A stretch of DNA of 64,000 nucleotides, taken from NCBI GenBank assembly GCA_946406115.1, contig OX291551.1, positions 6,386,001-6,450,000 of the forward strand. The letters run 5' to 3'. This stretch comes from Apoda limacodes. Its lineage: Eukaryota; Arthropoda; Insecta; Lepidoptera; Limacodidae. This document shows, in pieces, positions 11,490-24,300 of the stretch. How positions within the stretch are numbered: position 1 is the stretch's first letter; every line of letters begins with the position of its first letter. Both the position numbers and the translations under genes were made by a program. Below the pieces are notes generated by a model. It was given only the letters and a program-made list of their open reading frames with translations. It was not told the origin of the DNA and did no database searches.

Positions 11490-12720
11490 TTAACCCTTAA
11501 GGTAATTTATGCATGCCTGTATACATTTTGTTGTAGCCTGGACAACGAGATGTAGGCGAATATTAGCACTTGTACCAGAGATTAGTGCTGATTCAGAAGT
11601 CAGCAATGGCTCCAGTGATGAAAGTGAAGTAAACAACCGCCAATCTTCTCTACCTCCATCTATTGATTTATCGCTAGAACGACTCAATTTATTAAATAGC
11701 CTAGTTCCATCTGATGATTCCTGCAAAGACTCGTCTGAAGATTCTCTATCGTTGCTTCATCCAGACTTAGAACACTTGGGAAATCCAAGCTCTAAACCCA
11801 ATGCACCAGATTCTGAAGTTCAAACTCCACTCACTCCTATACTAGAAACAGTTTTTCCATTTAATTCCCAATGCGATTATAATACTATACCTAGTGTATC
11901 ATCTCTACTCTCCTTGCAATCTATTCAACTGTCACTGTGACCGTCACCGTCTACGCCACGATCTATATCAACACGTATCCATAAAAAATGTAGAGCTCCA
12001 ACTGGTATTGGCAAAAAAGTTAAAATACGAAAAACACAAAGGTTCAAATTGTCTTTTCAATGGTCAAAAAGAAAATAACAATACACAACAGAAATACCAA
12101 AATAAAACACCTAAAAAAAGGGCGTGGAGCACATTGCAACAAGAACAAAGTAGCTGTTGTCAAATGGTACGATAATGAGCCTGTTATCTTGATCAGTTCG
12201 TATGTTGATTCTTTTCCAATCGATAAAGTAAAAAGATTCAGCAAAGACTCTAAGACACATGTCGATATACCCTGCCCACAAATAGTTAAACAATATAACA
12301 GACATATGGGTGGCGTAGATAGTGCCGATATTCTCATTGCTCTACATCGAACTAGCATGAAAACTCATCGGTGGTATCGCAAATCATAGATATATGTATC
12401 AACAACGGCTGGCTTCTTCGTCGTCGGCATTATAAATCTTCATATTACAAAAAAGGAAGACCATCACAAGTAGTTCAGGTGTTTATGCAGGTGTGATAAA
12501 AAAAACCGGCTGATGGCAAAAACTGTGCGTGAAGAACAGCAGCTGAAAGACCTGTTAATACGGTCAGGTATGATTGTGTTGACTGTTGGCCAGAACACCC
12601 CGAATATCAGAGGTGCAAGTACTGTAAAAAAGGGCAGGCTAGCACTTGTTGTACCAAATGCAAAGTAAATTTATATTATGTGTCAAAAAGAAATTGTTTT
12701 GTCGCATACCATAAGAAGTA
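11490..12720 (+). mobile_element. piggyBac-like transposase relic
   Basis: An acidic, Ser-rich N-terminal frame (11509-11940) leads to 12060-12389 with VVKWYDNEPVILISSYVD, PCPQIVKQYNRHMGGVDSAD and LHRTSMKTHRWY, typical of DDE_Tnp_1_7. A cysteine-rich end at 12580-12700 reads RCKYCKKGQASTCC...NCFVAYH. Part of the catalytic core is missing and frames are shifted. TTAA followed by CCCTTAAGG at 11490-11502 may be the left end; no right end was found. Confidence 0.75.
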
Positions 12721-12956
12721 TTTTTTTTCAATACGTTTTATTAATACATTTTATTTTTTCCTTATTATATTTTTTTTATTCTTTCTTTCCGCACCAATCA
12801 TACAACTACCTACCAATAACATTATATTTGTTTCTCAAATCTTATTTTCAATTACTAAATCTTATAAAAATGTCACACAAAATGAAGCTTGCAAGTGTAA
12901 CATTGTATAATATAATATACATTCCTAATGCTAGAATTGAGCTTGTATCGGTAGCA

Positions 12957-12976
12957 ATGTATATTATAATATACAT
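12957..12976. repeat. Perfect 20-bp palindrome
   Basis: ATGTATATTATAATATACAT equals its own reverse complement. A near copy (tgtataatataatataca) is 51 bp upstream at 12904-12922. AT-rich, so partly expected. Confidence 0.6.
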
Positions 12977-13839
12977 CAAATATCTCAGAAACTAAACACT
13001 TAGATTTTTTTATTATTATTCCTAGCTTTAATTATATGTATTATAATAACATTAAACTGAATTTTCAAAATCTAACAAAAAAAAATCAGTTGCGACTTTA
13101 ATAGTTAATTTCTTTCAGAGTAGTTTTTTTTTGAAGGCGGTTTTTTTGTTGAATATTTTGTTTATAGCGTTTCGTTTAAACGGTTTTAGCTACGATATAT
13201 TGCTATTGGAAACCCATGTCGGGAAGTGGGTTTTTGCGCGACTTTTCGACAGCGGCGATAATAAATAAATTTGAGAAAAATAGTTATAACCTTGTTTTTT
13301 AAAATAAAAGGTAATTTTCGCATTATGAACTGTATTTTTTTTTATAAAAATAAAATACCCAAAAATATACACACTTTCGAAACTGTCTAATATCTACTAT
13401 AGTACATTTTTAAATGAGAGAATGCTGAATAATACTATCAAATTCATTACTAAAAACTATGCGAATTGTACATTTATTGAATAAGAGTACAATTAAAGGA
13501 AACTACAAAATCATTGTTAAATTTATACTATTTTTTTATCTTTTCTTTATCTAAGAAAAATATAGTCAATAATCTATATTTTGCTTAAAACTTAACGTAG
13601 AAATTGATTTTATGCAATATAAAATCCTGTTTTTGTTATCTCATAAGAATATTATGTGTAAAGAAAATGTTTCTAATAATACTGTGATCAAAGAAACTGA
13701 CAAACAAAGTAAAGGTTGGAAAGTAGTTATACAAAATTTTTCTTCGAGAATAAAATCGAGAATAAAAAACAAAAGCAAATTTAATTATTCCATTAAAACG
13801 TAGCAAATATTTTAAATAAACGAGACATTAACTATTAGA

Positions 13840-16085
13840 AATAGCAATGACTGAATTAAAACAAGAAATTGGAGAAATAGATATTCTATGTTCATCAGAA
13901 ACTTTCTTGAAACAGGGTACAATTTGAAAATAACCAATTTTAATTTAGTTACATCACTTTCTCGTTTATATGAATCTAGAGGAGGCAGATGCATAGTTTT
14001 AAAAAAATATCTGCAGTATAAAATAATTACTATAAATTCAATTATGTACGATTTTGAATGCTGTGCAGTTGAAATAATTGATAATAATCTTAAAGTAGTA
14101 TGCATATACAAAAGCCCCTCAGCTAATGTTAAACACTTCTTAAACAACTAGGACTACTTTTGACGCAGGTAACAGAATGATATAACAAAAATCTTCTTGT
14201 ATGTGGAGATTGGAATAAGACCCGGTAAAAAACAATTTAGAATGCTACATAAGAAATCCAACTAGAATAAAAGCCTGCATCGACCCTATTGCTAGTAACA
14301 TATCCAACGTGAAGACAAAAATACATTACATCGGGCTATCACATCATGAAATAGGGCAAAGTATCACATACAGTACTGACATAATAAAAAGAAACCGAAA
14401 TAATCCACCAGTTTTGTTCGAAAAAAGGCGTGACATGAGTTAAGAAAACATAAATAAATCATTGAATGTTAGGCCTCTTTATCTTTAAGTGAAGTATTTG
14501 CCAAGAAAGAAACCGACCAAGCATACAATGAGTACCACGATCTTCTTACTCTATTTCATAGCCTATCTTTTCCCGAGATCACATACAAGATACTCAAGAA
14601 ACCTATAAAAAACAAGTTACAAAAGGACTAAAAAGAAGTTGCATAAATAAAAGAAAACTGCACCTAAAATATTGTCTGTCCCTCTCTAATATAGAAATAA
14701 AAAAAAAATACTATGCATACGCCAAAATCTTACAGCAATGAATAACGCAATTTCAAAAATACAACAGCATAAAATACTTCGTGCAATCAAGTAATAAATG
14801 TAAAACAGCTTGCAATGTAGTCAAAAGTACCATGGGAAATATAAAAACGATTAAAGAAATTGACAATATTAAAGTTAATGATACTAGCCACATAAACCCA
14901 GGCATAATATGTGATTTGTTTAAAAATCACTTTATAAATATGGCAAATAAAAATAATCAAACTATAGGTGTATCAATTTTTTAAAATATTGATATGAACT
15001 ACAATAGCATATTTTTGACACCAGTTAGTGAAATTGACATATACAAAATAATTAGATCCCTCAAAAATACGAAGTCTGCAGGATACGATTTAATTGGCAC
15101 TAGCCTAATAGAAATGAGTATGCCATATATTATAGCTCCTCTGACGTACATGATAAACTTATCCTAAATCTAGGCCATATTTCCGACGCGGCTTAAAAAA
15201 CGATGGTAATACCTATCCAAAAAAAGTTAAAGATTCTAAGATAGACGATTACAGGTCGATAACTTTAGTACTTAATTTATTATAGGTCCTTAAAAACGCA
15301 ATTTACGAAAACCACACAATTTCAGTAGTAAATACAATGTGTAAAAAATGAGCAATTTGGATTTAAGAAATAGTTCTATAACTTTATCCTGTTTTTCTGT
15401 CGTTAAAAATAATAAAAGAGAGTCTGAATAAAAAATTGGCCAAGTGCGAGTCGGACTCGCGCACGAAAGTTCTGTACCATTATCTACAAAAACGAGCAAA
15501 AAAAATCACGTATGTTGTATGGGAGCCCCCTAAAATATTTATTTTTTTCTGTTTTTTAGTATTTGTTGTTATAGCGGCAACAGAAATACATCTTCTGTGA
15601 AAATTTCGACTGTCTTACTATAACGGTTTATGAGATACAGCCTGGTGACAGACGGGCGGACGGACAGCGAAGCCTTAGTTATAGGGTTCCTAATTACCTT
15701 TCAGGTACGGAACCCTAAAAATTACATGTAGCTGTTATTTTTATTGATATGCAAAAGGCATTCGACCATGTTTCTCACAGAGTTTTAACAAACAAACTTT
15801 ACAATTATGGAATTCGAGAAAAAGCTTTAGAATGGATACAGAGTTATCTAAGTAAAAGGGAACAATGTATGCAGGGAAAAATAACACGAACACATGGCAT
15901 ACATAAAAATAATATAGACCAAAATTCTGCACAAACGAGTCCGGACTTCCACAAGGAAACGTACTCGGCCCCTTGTTATTTTTGTAAAATATAAATGATC
16001 TTCCGAATATCGCAAGACAAGATTGCATCTTGTTTGCCGACGACACCACCCTCTTAATTAAAATGAAATTAAATATGACATTATT
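13840..16085 (+). mobile_element. LINE relic (endonuclease and RT) with nested insertion
   Basis: Endonuclease piece 13846-14150 (EIDILCSSETFLKQGT), linker 14781-14984, RT finger piece 15010-15430 (SLKNTKSAGYDLIGTS), then RT palm 15724-16075 (VIFIDMQKAFDHVSHRVLTN, FADDTTLLIK). A repeat of about 280 bp interrupts the palm at 15438-15716. Several other stops and shifts are present. Confidence 0.8.
15438..15716 (+). repeat. GGCCAAGTGCGAGTCGG repeat inserted in LINE, with 7-bp duplication
   Basis: Flanked by AAAAATT at 15431-15437 and 15717-15723. Starts GGCCAAGTGCGAGTCGG and ends GGTACGGAACCCT. Removing it and one AAAAATT restores an open RT frame across the junction, so both boundaries are firmly placed. 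Confidence 0.8.
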
Positions 16086-17165
16086 AAAATTCCACCAAGT
16101 GCGAGTTAGACTCGCGCACGAAGGGTTCCGTACCATTATCTATTATAACGGCAAAAAAATCACCTTAGTTGTATGGCAGCCCCCCTTAAATATTTGCTTT
16201 ATTTTAATTTAATTATAAATTTTTAAGGTGACTATATATCTAAAGATTCTGTGAATATTTTAAGCGTCTGTCTGTTGCCATTATCCATATCGAGCAAAAA
16301 TTCACGTATGTTGCATTGTAGCCCCCTTAAATATTTTTTTTATTCTGTTTTTAGTATTTGTTGTTATAGCGTCAACAGAAATACATCTTCTGTGAAAATT
16401 TTAACTGTCCAACTATCACGGTTCATGAGATACAGACTGGTGACAGACGGACGGACAGCGGAGTTCCGCTAGTTACCCTTTGGCTACCGAACCCTTAAAA
16501 TCAGGTTTTTGGTATGGGAGCCCCCTGAAATAATACATATTTGTTCTGTTTTTAAGGCAGGATTATGACACTAAACGCATTGAAGCAGTGTACAGAACAC
16601 ACCTACAGTATTTGTTGTTATAGCGGTGGATCGTAAAAACTGGGCCAACGTAAGCCTTAACTAATTAGGTGACAAGTTAAAATTACAAAAACTTACGGTT
16701 TTATGTTGTCTATTTATGTAGGCCTACCGAACAGTCAATGTATGTGTAACTGTGGTGTGTCGTGAATTGGGTACCGAATTTGGTGATGAATGAGATCCGT
16801 TGGTGGCCTATTCCTCTTCTCCGATGAATTCTTGACGACCCACAAAAGCCGTACTTAAGATCCACAACACCAAAAATCCATATAAGCACTCAGTTCTAAA
16901 AATGACTTACCCACTTTATATATAATTAATTTCAATAACGTACGCCGCCGAGTGACTAACTGACGGGCACGCGCACAGAGTAAGCTACGATCCGACCGCA
17001 TATTTTTAACCGAACAAGCGGCAATAGAATTACATCATCTGTGAAAATTTCCACTGTCTGACTATCGCGGTTTATGAGATACAGCCTGGTGTCAGACGGA
17101 CGGACGGACAGCGAAGTCTTAGTTATAGGGTTCCGCTTATTACTCTTTGGGTACGGAACCCTTAA
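16085..17165 (+). repeat. Cluster of GGCCAAGTGCGAGTCGG-family copies
   Basis: One copy at about 16098-16498 (accaagtgcgagttagactc to ctaccgaaccct) and another at about 16500-17165 ending ggtacggaaccct. The second is split by roughly 380 bp of unrelated sequence (about 16628-17010). Confidence 0.55.
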
Positions 17166-18158
17166 AATTACTGACTGGCGAACAAAAAACAATTTAACCA
17201 TTGACCTTTCTAAAATTAAATTAATCCTATTTACTATTTATATAATGACATATAATTGCTTTTGCTTTCGTAGTGTCTATTACTATTTTGATGAAAAATC
17301 TATTTGCTATCCTGCCGTCAGTTGCCAAATTTGCTAAATTTGCGAGAAATTGTAAGCTAAAAAAACAGGCCTGTAAATCTGTGAAGACATGTGTTGTATC
17401 CATCCACCGCAGTGTTAATAAGTCTGTGGTCAAAAAATATAAAAAGAACTAGGAAGGAACTTTACTCGTTTTTTTTTCTAATTTTTCTAATATATTCCAC
17501 AGAGAATATAATAGAATTACTTACACTGACATCTTAGTAGAGGTCAGTGATTACTTAGTTCTCCAGCGTTCTTAAATAAATTTCATGTCAGGAACTCTTC
17601 TATTTGCGAATGTGGCTTAGATGTTAGAAAAAATAAATCATATATTTTTTTCCTATCCATTATATAAGCGTACCAAGTTTTTAAATTCACTAATTTTAAT
17701 ACAAGTAGTTCAGTTTCCTGTAAATATTTCTTTCTTATTATGTATCTTGTCTAAAGAAATATAGCAAACATTTTGAATTTTTATTAATGATAATAATATT
17801 AGTTTATAATATGCTCATATAACATATGTCGTTGTACCTTTTTCTTTGTGTTATATCGACTCATTTTATATTAGTTTGTTTCAGATTTTCAGATTGATTC
17901 TGGCTTAAAATTGTTCGAACTGATATAGTTTCCCAGACTTGTCGCTGGCAAAATATACTTAGAAGTAGTATGACTGCCATTCTATAAGAAAAGAAAGAAA
18001 GAAAGATTTATTTATCCTTGTTATCTTGTTATCGTTCAACATGAGCAGGTGACGGCTTCTAATTTTAGTTAAATGTGATTATAATAATTCTTCAATTGAA
18101 AAGCGATTTAGTCACACAAAAGTTTGTGCTTCACCTAAGTAGATGTAATTTATGAATT

Positions 18159-18310
18159 ATGATGGAGTGTCCAACTACTGTGGATCAAGACTTTGAAATT
18201 CCTAAATTAGGTCTTAAACTTACTTTGAATCATGAATTTCCTTTGCAAAGCAAACAAATTATTGTTCCAAGGGCAAAACAAGTATGGGATGTCATGCCAC
18301 TTTCATTAAG
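18159..18310 (+). CDS. GBA2: GBA2 exon 1 (start codon)
   Basis: Residues 1-51, starting [17 protein letters not shown]. Two ATGs stand in tandem at 18159 and 18162; an in-frame TGA at 18153-18155 makes 18159 the first possible start. The donor gtattt follows at phase 2. Whether an untranslated exon lies upstream cannot be told. Confidence 0.85.
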
Positions 18311-21300
18311 GTATTTTTTTTAATTTTCCGCCTTAAATTTTATAAAATTTTATTTCTACTTGTCTTACGTACATGTCCATTATTAGTTATGGTTACAGAT
18401 ATTTAAAATATTACGTACGAAGAAGAATGAATAAAAAGCGCCCTATAATGGATTTTATACATCTAGTTTCAGCGCAAAGAATGTTTGGTAAGTTGATTCC
18501 ATGGCAGTCCACTTGATAAGGTACTTAAATACTAATTAATATCAAAAATATGGTATAAACATATATTTAACTTCCTGTACCATGTCATTTTTGAGTCAAA
18601 ATGATTATGATGAATGAAATGCTACCCCTTAAATCCAAGAGGAATGCAGAATTTGGTGGCCAAAATTATATTTTTTTGTATTTTTTTTTTAAAAGGGATT
18701 TTTTTTTTAAATGTTGATGTAAATATCTTAAAACAAGTCACCTTTATAGGGAGCAGTGGGGGGGGTCATCCCTGCCAAAGGTGCTTATTTTTATATCAAA
18801 TTAATATATTATAAAAAATTAATAGCTGGTTAAGGTCAAAAGGTTAAATTAGTAATAACTTGGGATGTAGGTATATAAAGTTTCTTCAATAAACTTTACT
18901 TTTGCCTTATGTCCAGGGCTGCCTGATTAGCAGCCCCTTCGCCCTTGCGTAACAAAGACATAAGACACTAACACTCCCCTTCCCCTATGAGTTGTGTGTG
19001 TCTGCACCTTTGTTATATAAATCTAGTAGTTCTACTTTACATCAGTGTCCAAATCAAAGTCCTCAAAAACAGCCTGATATTATTCAAAGGTAGCACATTC
19101 ACATTATTAAATAAGCTTGAGCGTCTCCAGAACCTATGTATTAGATACATATTTGATTTACGTAAATATGATCACATATCCGAATTTCGATTAAAACTCA
19201 AGTGGCTCCCAATTTGCCTTCGCCGCAATACTCATATTCTATTTCTTCTCTACAACATACTGTTCAATCCGTCTGCCCTGTTATACTTGAAAGAACGTTT
19301 CAATTTTATAGGGTCTACTGTTCTTCGCACTACAACAAACTTGATGCGAAAACCACCAACACACTATTCTCGAACATATAATGACTCATTCACCGTCACT
19401 GCCATAAGACTATGGAACGCTTTACCTTTCGACGTCAAACAAGCTAAAACTTTTAGCATATTTAAAAACCTGGTAATTACACATTACTTAAAGAGTTAAG
19501 CTGTCTCATAAGTACACGGATTATTTATCTATATTAATTATGATGTATGTAGTTTGTTTATTAGTTTATCTTTTATTTCATTTATATGTTTGTAGTTTGT
19601 GTATTAGTATTATTTAATATTTATTAATTTAGTTATAAATTTGTATATATTATTATATTTCATATTGTTAGGTTTTGAACTAATATTTATTCAGTTAGCA
19701 CATACTACTCAGATTTTCTATAAAGTGTCCTCTACCCAAAGGTTGTCTGGAAGAGATCGCTTATTAGCAATAAGACCGCCAATTTATCATCTTTTGGCTT
19801 ATTTTAATATGTGTTCTTTGTTTTTGCGCAATAAAGTATATTATTATTATTATTATTCACATAAAGTTAATAACCTCAGATTACCTCAAAATGGCAACCT
19901 CTCAATAAGAAAAATAGAAAAGTGGTTTTAAAATACACTGTTACTTGTAATTTTTAAACTGTCACTTAGTGGAGTTGAATTATTAGTGGTTGCTATTGCC
20001 ACTCACTTGTGGCTACATAATATTGTTCCGTTTAAACTTAAGGAGAAAAACTTTTTCTGGTCAGCTTTCTTTATAACAAAGCACAGAATTTTGGTTAATC
20101 TGAATATTGATATTAGATTGACCATAATCTTTTTATTTCTCCCCCTTAGGTTGTCCTATCGGAGGTATTGGAGGAGGAACTATTGGTAGAGGATTCAAGG
20201 GTGAATTTTGCAGATTTCAACTCTATCCCGGAATATATGAATATGTAACAGTCCCAGAGTGCCAGTTCATTGTTAATATCAGGAATCAAAAGAAAGAAAC
20301 CATATTTCAGTCTGTCTTGTCTACTTATGAGTAAGTATTGCTTTGAATAGCTGCCCCTATCAAGAATATCTAAATTATCTTACGTGACTACTCTGCACCA
20401 CACAAGGTCTATAAGTAAGTACCACAAAGGTTTACCACAAGATTTGGTCCTACCCTTATCCTTTTTGGAATATTTGTCCTGATTGTCAATATTTGCAGAT
20501 GATACAAAGATAATGGATAATCACTGGTAAGTCAGAAGATTATCCAAAGAAACGTTGATAGCATATACCAATGATTGGACAAAGGAATGGATAATGTACC
20601 TAGTATGAAGCTTATAAGAACTTATATTCAATAAATAACAAACAATTAGATCAGTGGTGTGCACAGAGATTTTAGTCAGGGTAGGCATAAAAACAACTTG
20701 CCAAAAACTTGCTGCATGTTTTATAAATTTAAATTATAGTGGCCACCCCAAACCCATATTCTTCCATTACTCATAACCCATATTTTTTTATTTAAAAATA
20801 CCAAGGAAAATAGAAGAAACAATTAGCTAGTTAAATAGGTAGCTGATATTTATTGTACAACCATAATACAACACAATCCCTAGTTTGTTTTTTATTACCA
20901 AAATAAACAAATAAACTATTTCTTACCCTTTGTACACACACACACACACACACTGCCTAAACTACTATCACAGTTCGTTTTCTCGATCATAACCTATGCT
21001 CTCACTTATTTAAATAAAAAACTAGGTAATAACAAAATCTGTACTTCATTTTAATGTGTACTTAAAATAAATTACTACTACTTAAAATCAATCAATATTA
21101 TAATTTTATTATCAACTATTATGTAATGCTTTCAAGATATGAAGTCCATGTTTTAAGAAAGTAATTAAGCTCCTTGAAAGAGTGCAATGCATATCCACTT
21201 AAATGGGAGCAAGCTTAAAATACTGCTCGTATGAAGACCGTCTTATAAGTCTTGGCCTAACATTTCTAGACCACTGCAGAAAACAAGGAGACTTAAAATG

Positions 21301-24300
21301 AAATATAATTATTAATATTTTTTAATAATATTTTTTGAACATTACACGCAGCGCCATCTGGCCCCAAAGTAAAGCTTGGGTTATGGATACCAGACAACGG
21401 ATACAAATACATGTATTAAACTTTTTATGTAAATACATACATATCATACATAAATACACTCAGACTCAAGACAAACACAATTTTTTATAACATTAATGTT
21501 TGTCCAGTGCGGGAATCGAACCCACACCCTCTGCACAGCAGCCAGACACAATACCAACTAGGCTGCGAGGGAGACAATTTATCGGACCTGACCCATATCT
21601 ACATGAGAATTGATTATAAATACTTTAGACAACATTGACTCAAACTTCGAAAGTTTATTAACTTCAAGTAATCCACTCAGATACTCTTTGATAAATAAAC
21701 AAACGGAATAATTAGTTAATTTTTAAATTTCATACTCATTTTATAATGATCGCGTCGAAACGCGCTGGTATGTGTACGGAAATGTACCTTTTTTGAGTGC
21801 CAACGTTTTGATGAGCATTGCACCTCCTCCACCAAGTATCCGATTCTTCAAGAAAGAAGTTATTAGGTTTGTGAAGGGTCGGCAACGCGCGAGTGATACC
21901 CCTGGTCAGGCCGTAACATTGTTTGCTACATTATGGGTATAAAAAAAAAATGGTCGCGTTAGGATGATCTTTATTAAAAATTTACAGGACCCTTTAAAAA
22001 TTAAATAAAAGTCTTTTTAATGTAAGCCTCTGCCTTCTTTCTGTTGATTCTAATGAAATTCTTTAGACAAGTTTCTTACATAAGACCACCATTAGGTTTT
22101 GAATAGGAACATTAGGTTGCACTTGGTGAAATTTTTCACTAGATATGTAGCTTCCCTTGCAAATACATCGCCATTACTAGGGTATTCAATAATAGGGTAT
22201 TCACACCTTGGATTCTAAATATTCATACAACGTTTTAGAGGCGCACCCCCCGCCACCGCTTATGTTGTAAAATGAGCTTCCTGCTATGGCTTTGCTCTAG
22301 ATACTACAGTATGGAGTTATTTAAAAGGAAAGTTCTTTAATGGAGTTTAAGAGTGGCGTGGGAGTGATGCTTCTGGTGTTTCAAGCGTCCATAGCCTACA
22401 GTGATCGCTTAATCACGTGAGCCGTAAGATTATTTACCACCGTAGTGGTACAAAAAATCACTTCTCTCGCTATACTGTCATATGGTGATAAGTGGCACAG
22501 AACCGGCATAAGATAACCTTACCACCAGGCAGACTGTCAGCTTGTTTGCCACCTTAGTGGTATAAAAAAATAATAATAATTAAACTTCTGACTTTATCTT
22601 GTCTTAATGGCTTACTATCATGTGCACTGTTTCCAGCAAGCCTAAGAAAGCACCATCATCATGGGAATGGAATTTGAATCCAGCAGAATGTGAATACACA
22701 GCTTTATATCCACGTGCATGGACAAAGTATGATTTGTCAAAGTATGGAATCAAGTTAGTGTGCCGTCAGATCTCACCTGTCATACCGCATAACTATAAGG
22801 TAATCTATATTTTCTTTTGCAACCAATTTAAAAAGGAGTTCTCAATATATAACTTCTTTGTTTGTGCTCTGATTTTTATGATTTATATATAGGGTGAAAA
22901 AAAAGGCAATGGTTGGAGCAAAAGTATCATAAATATTGTGAATTGAAACAAAAGGGATGTAACCTTTTAGTAAAATTACCCATCATCAATATTAAGGGTA
23001 CTTTCCCTCTAATCATGGCCTTTCTTACTTGTTGAGTATCTAAGGAAATCAGAGTTTAGTTTCGTGTAGTCTTAGAAAATGTGATTTAAGATTTTTTGAA
23101 CTCTCTCATCCAACGGATGACGGATGAACGGGGATTATGGGAGGGTTCAAAAAATAATATTTTATAACTTTGACGATTCAAAAGTGATTGTAAAATCCTT
23201 ATTTGAATAAACCATTTTGACTTTGACCAACGAAATGGCAATAAAAATAAGAAATAGAACTCAACTTTTTTTTTAAAGTCTAATCCAAAACATGCAGTGA
23301 AAATTACCCGAATTTTTCAATTTCAAACAAGGCGACAAGGCGAAGGAAGCGCGTAGCTCAGTGTTTCGTCTGTTTTAGGCGCTAATTTCTTGTTTTCAAT
23401 GTATCATATTTAGAAAGAATGTGGATAAAAATATAGTCTTTGCCAGTATCACAATATACAGTGGTAGAACTAATTTACCATAAACATAGTTCTATGCTGT
23501 TCTCCACATTAAGTATTATTGATTACAGGATAGCAGTTTACCTTGTGCAGTGTTTGTGTTCTCGGCTAAGAATGTGAGCAATGAACACCGAGATGTAAGC
23601 ATTACTTTTACTTGGACCGAGGTTCTCAAAAATCCGAGAAAGAAAAAGACTAATGGTTTGTATGAATTTTGTGGATTTTCGATTTTAGGGTTAATTATTT
23701 GTTAATAGATGGGCCTGAATCTTTAACAAAGACTGCCATTGAAATATTATATTGCAAATTAAACATTTAAGGTGAATCTGAATCAGATTCTCTCAAACTG
23801 CACTGCATTTTATATCTTTAACTAAAACATTTTGCTGCTATAAAGTTTTACCCTGTATCGCTATAGACTATAGCATTGTCATCATACTTATAAACTGTAT
23901 AAAACTAACAAAAACTCTGGTTATTCAATAATTCACTGGTATTTTGTGAATGTGTGAATGCTTTTTGCGACCATGTTAAATAGCGATAACTATATGTTAA
24001 AAACTCATTTTGAGTGGCAAAGTGTTTATTTAACATATATTTAGTCCACTTTAAGTAACTTTTACTTAGGGCGGAGAAGGTACTATGCATTTTATACGTA
24101 ATGAGTTTTATATTCCTCTTAAGCAAAGTAAATACAGTCATAGGTTTATCTTGTTACAAAGTAATTAGTGCTAATATCTTAAGCTACAAATATAGATACT
24201 CCTACATATGATAATCGTTACGCCACGTAATTTTCTTCCGTCGTATCTCCAAAATATAAACTCCAACGATGTTTTTGCCACGTCAAAATTGTACAGTCAA

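Noticed and set aside
18987..19499. 170-codon frame as a GBA2 exon or separate gene
   Set aside because: Non-LTR ORF2 C-terminal motifs and a (TTA)n tail; GBA2 phases join cleanly without it.
20933..20952. Short tandem CA run as a CRISPR or satellite
   Set aside because: Simple dinucleotide run of about ten units; no spacers or longer unit.
21503..21570. tRNA gene at the B-box match
   Set aside because: B box present but no foldable acceptor/anticodon stems; recurs with the same non-tRNA tail at 56155.
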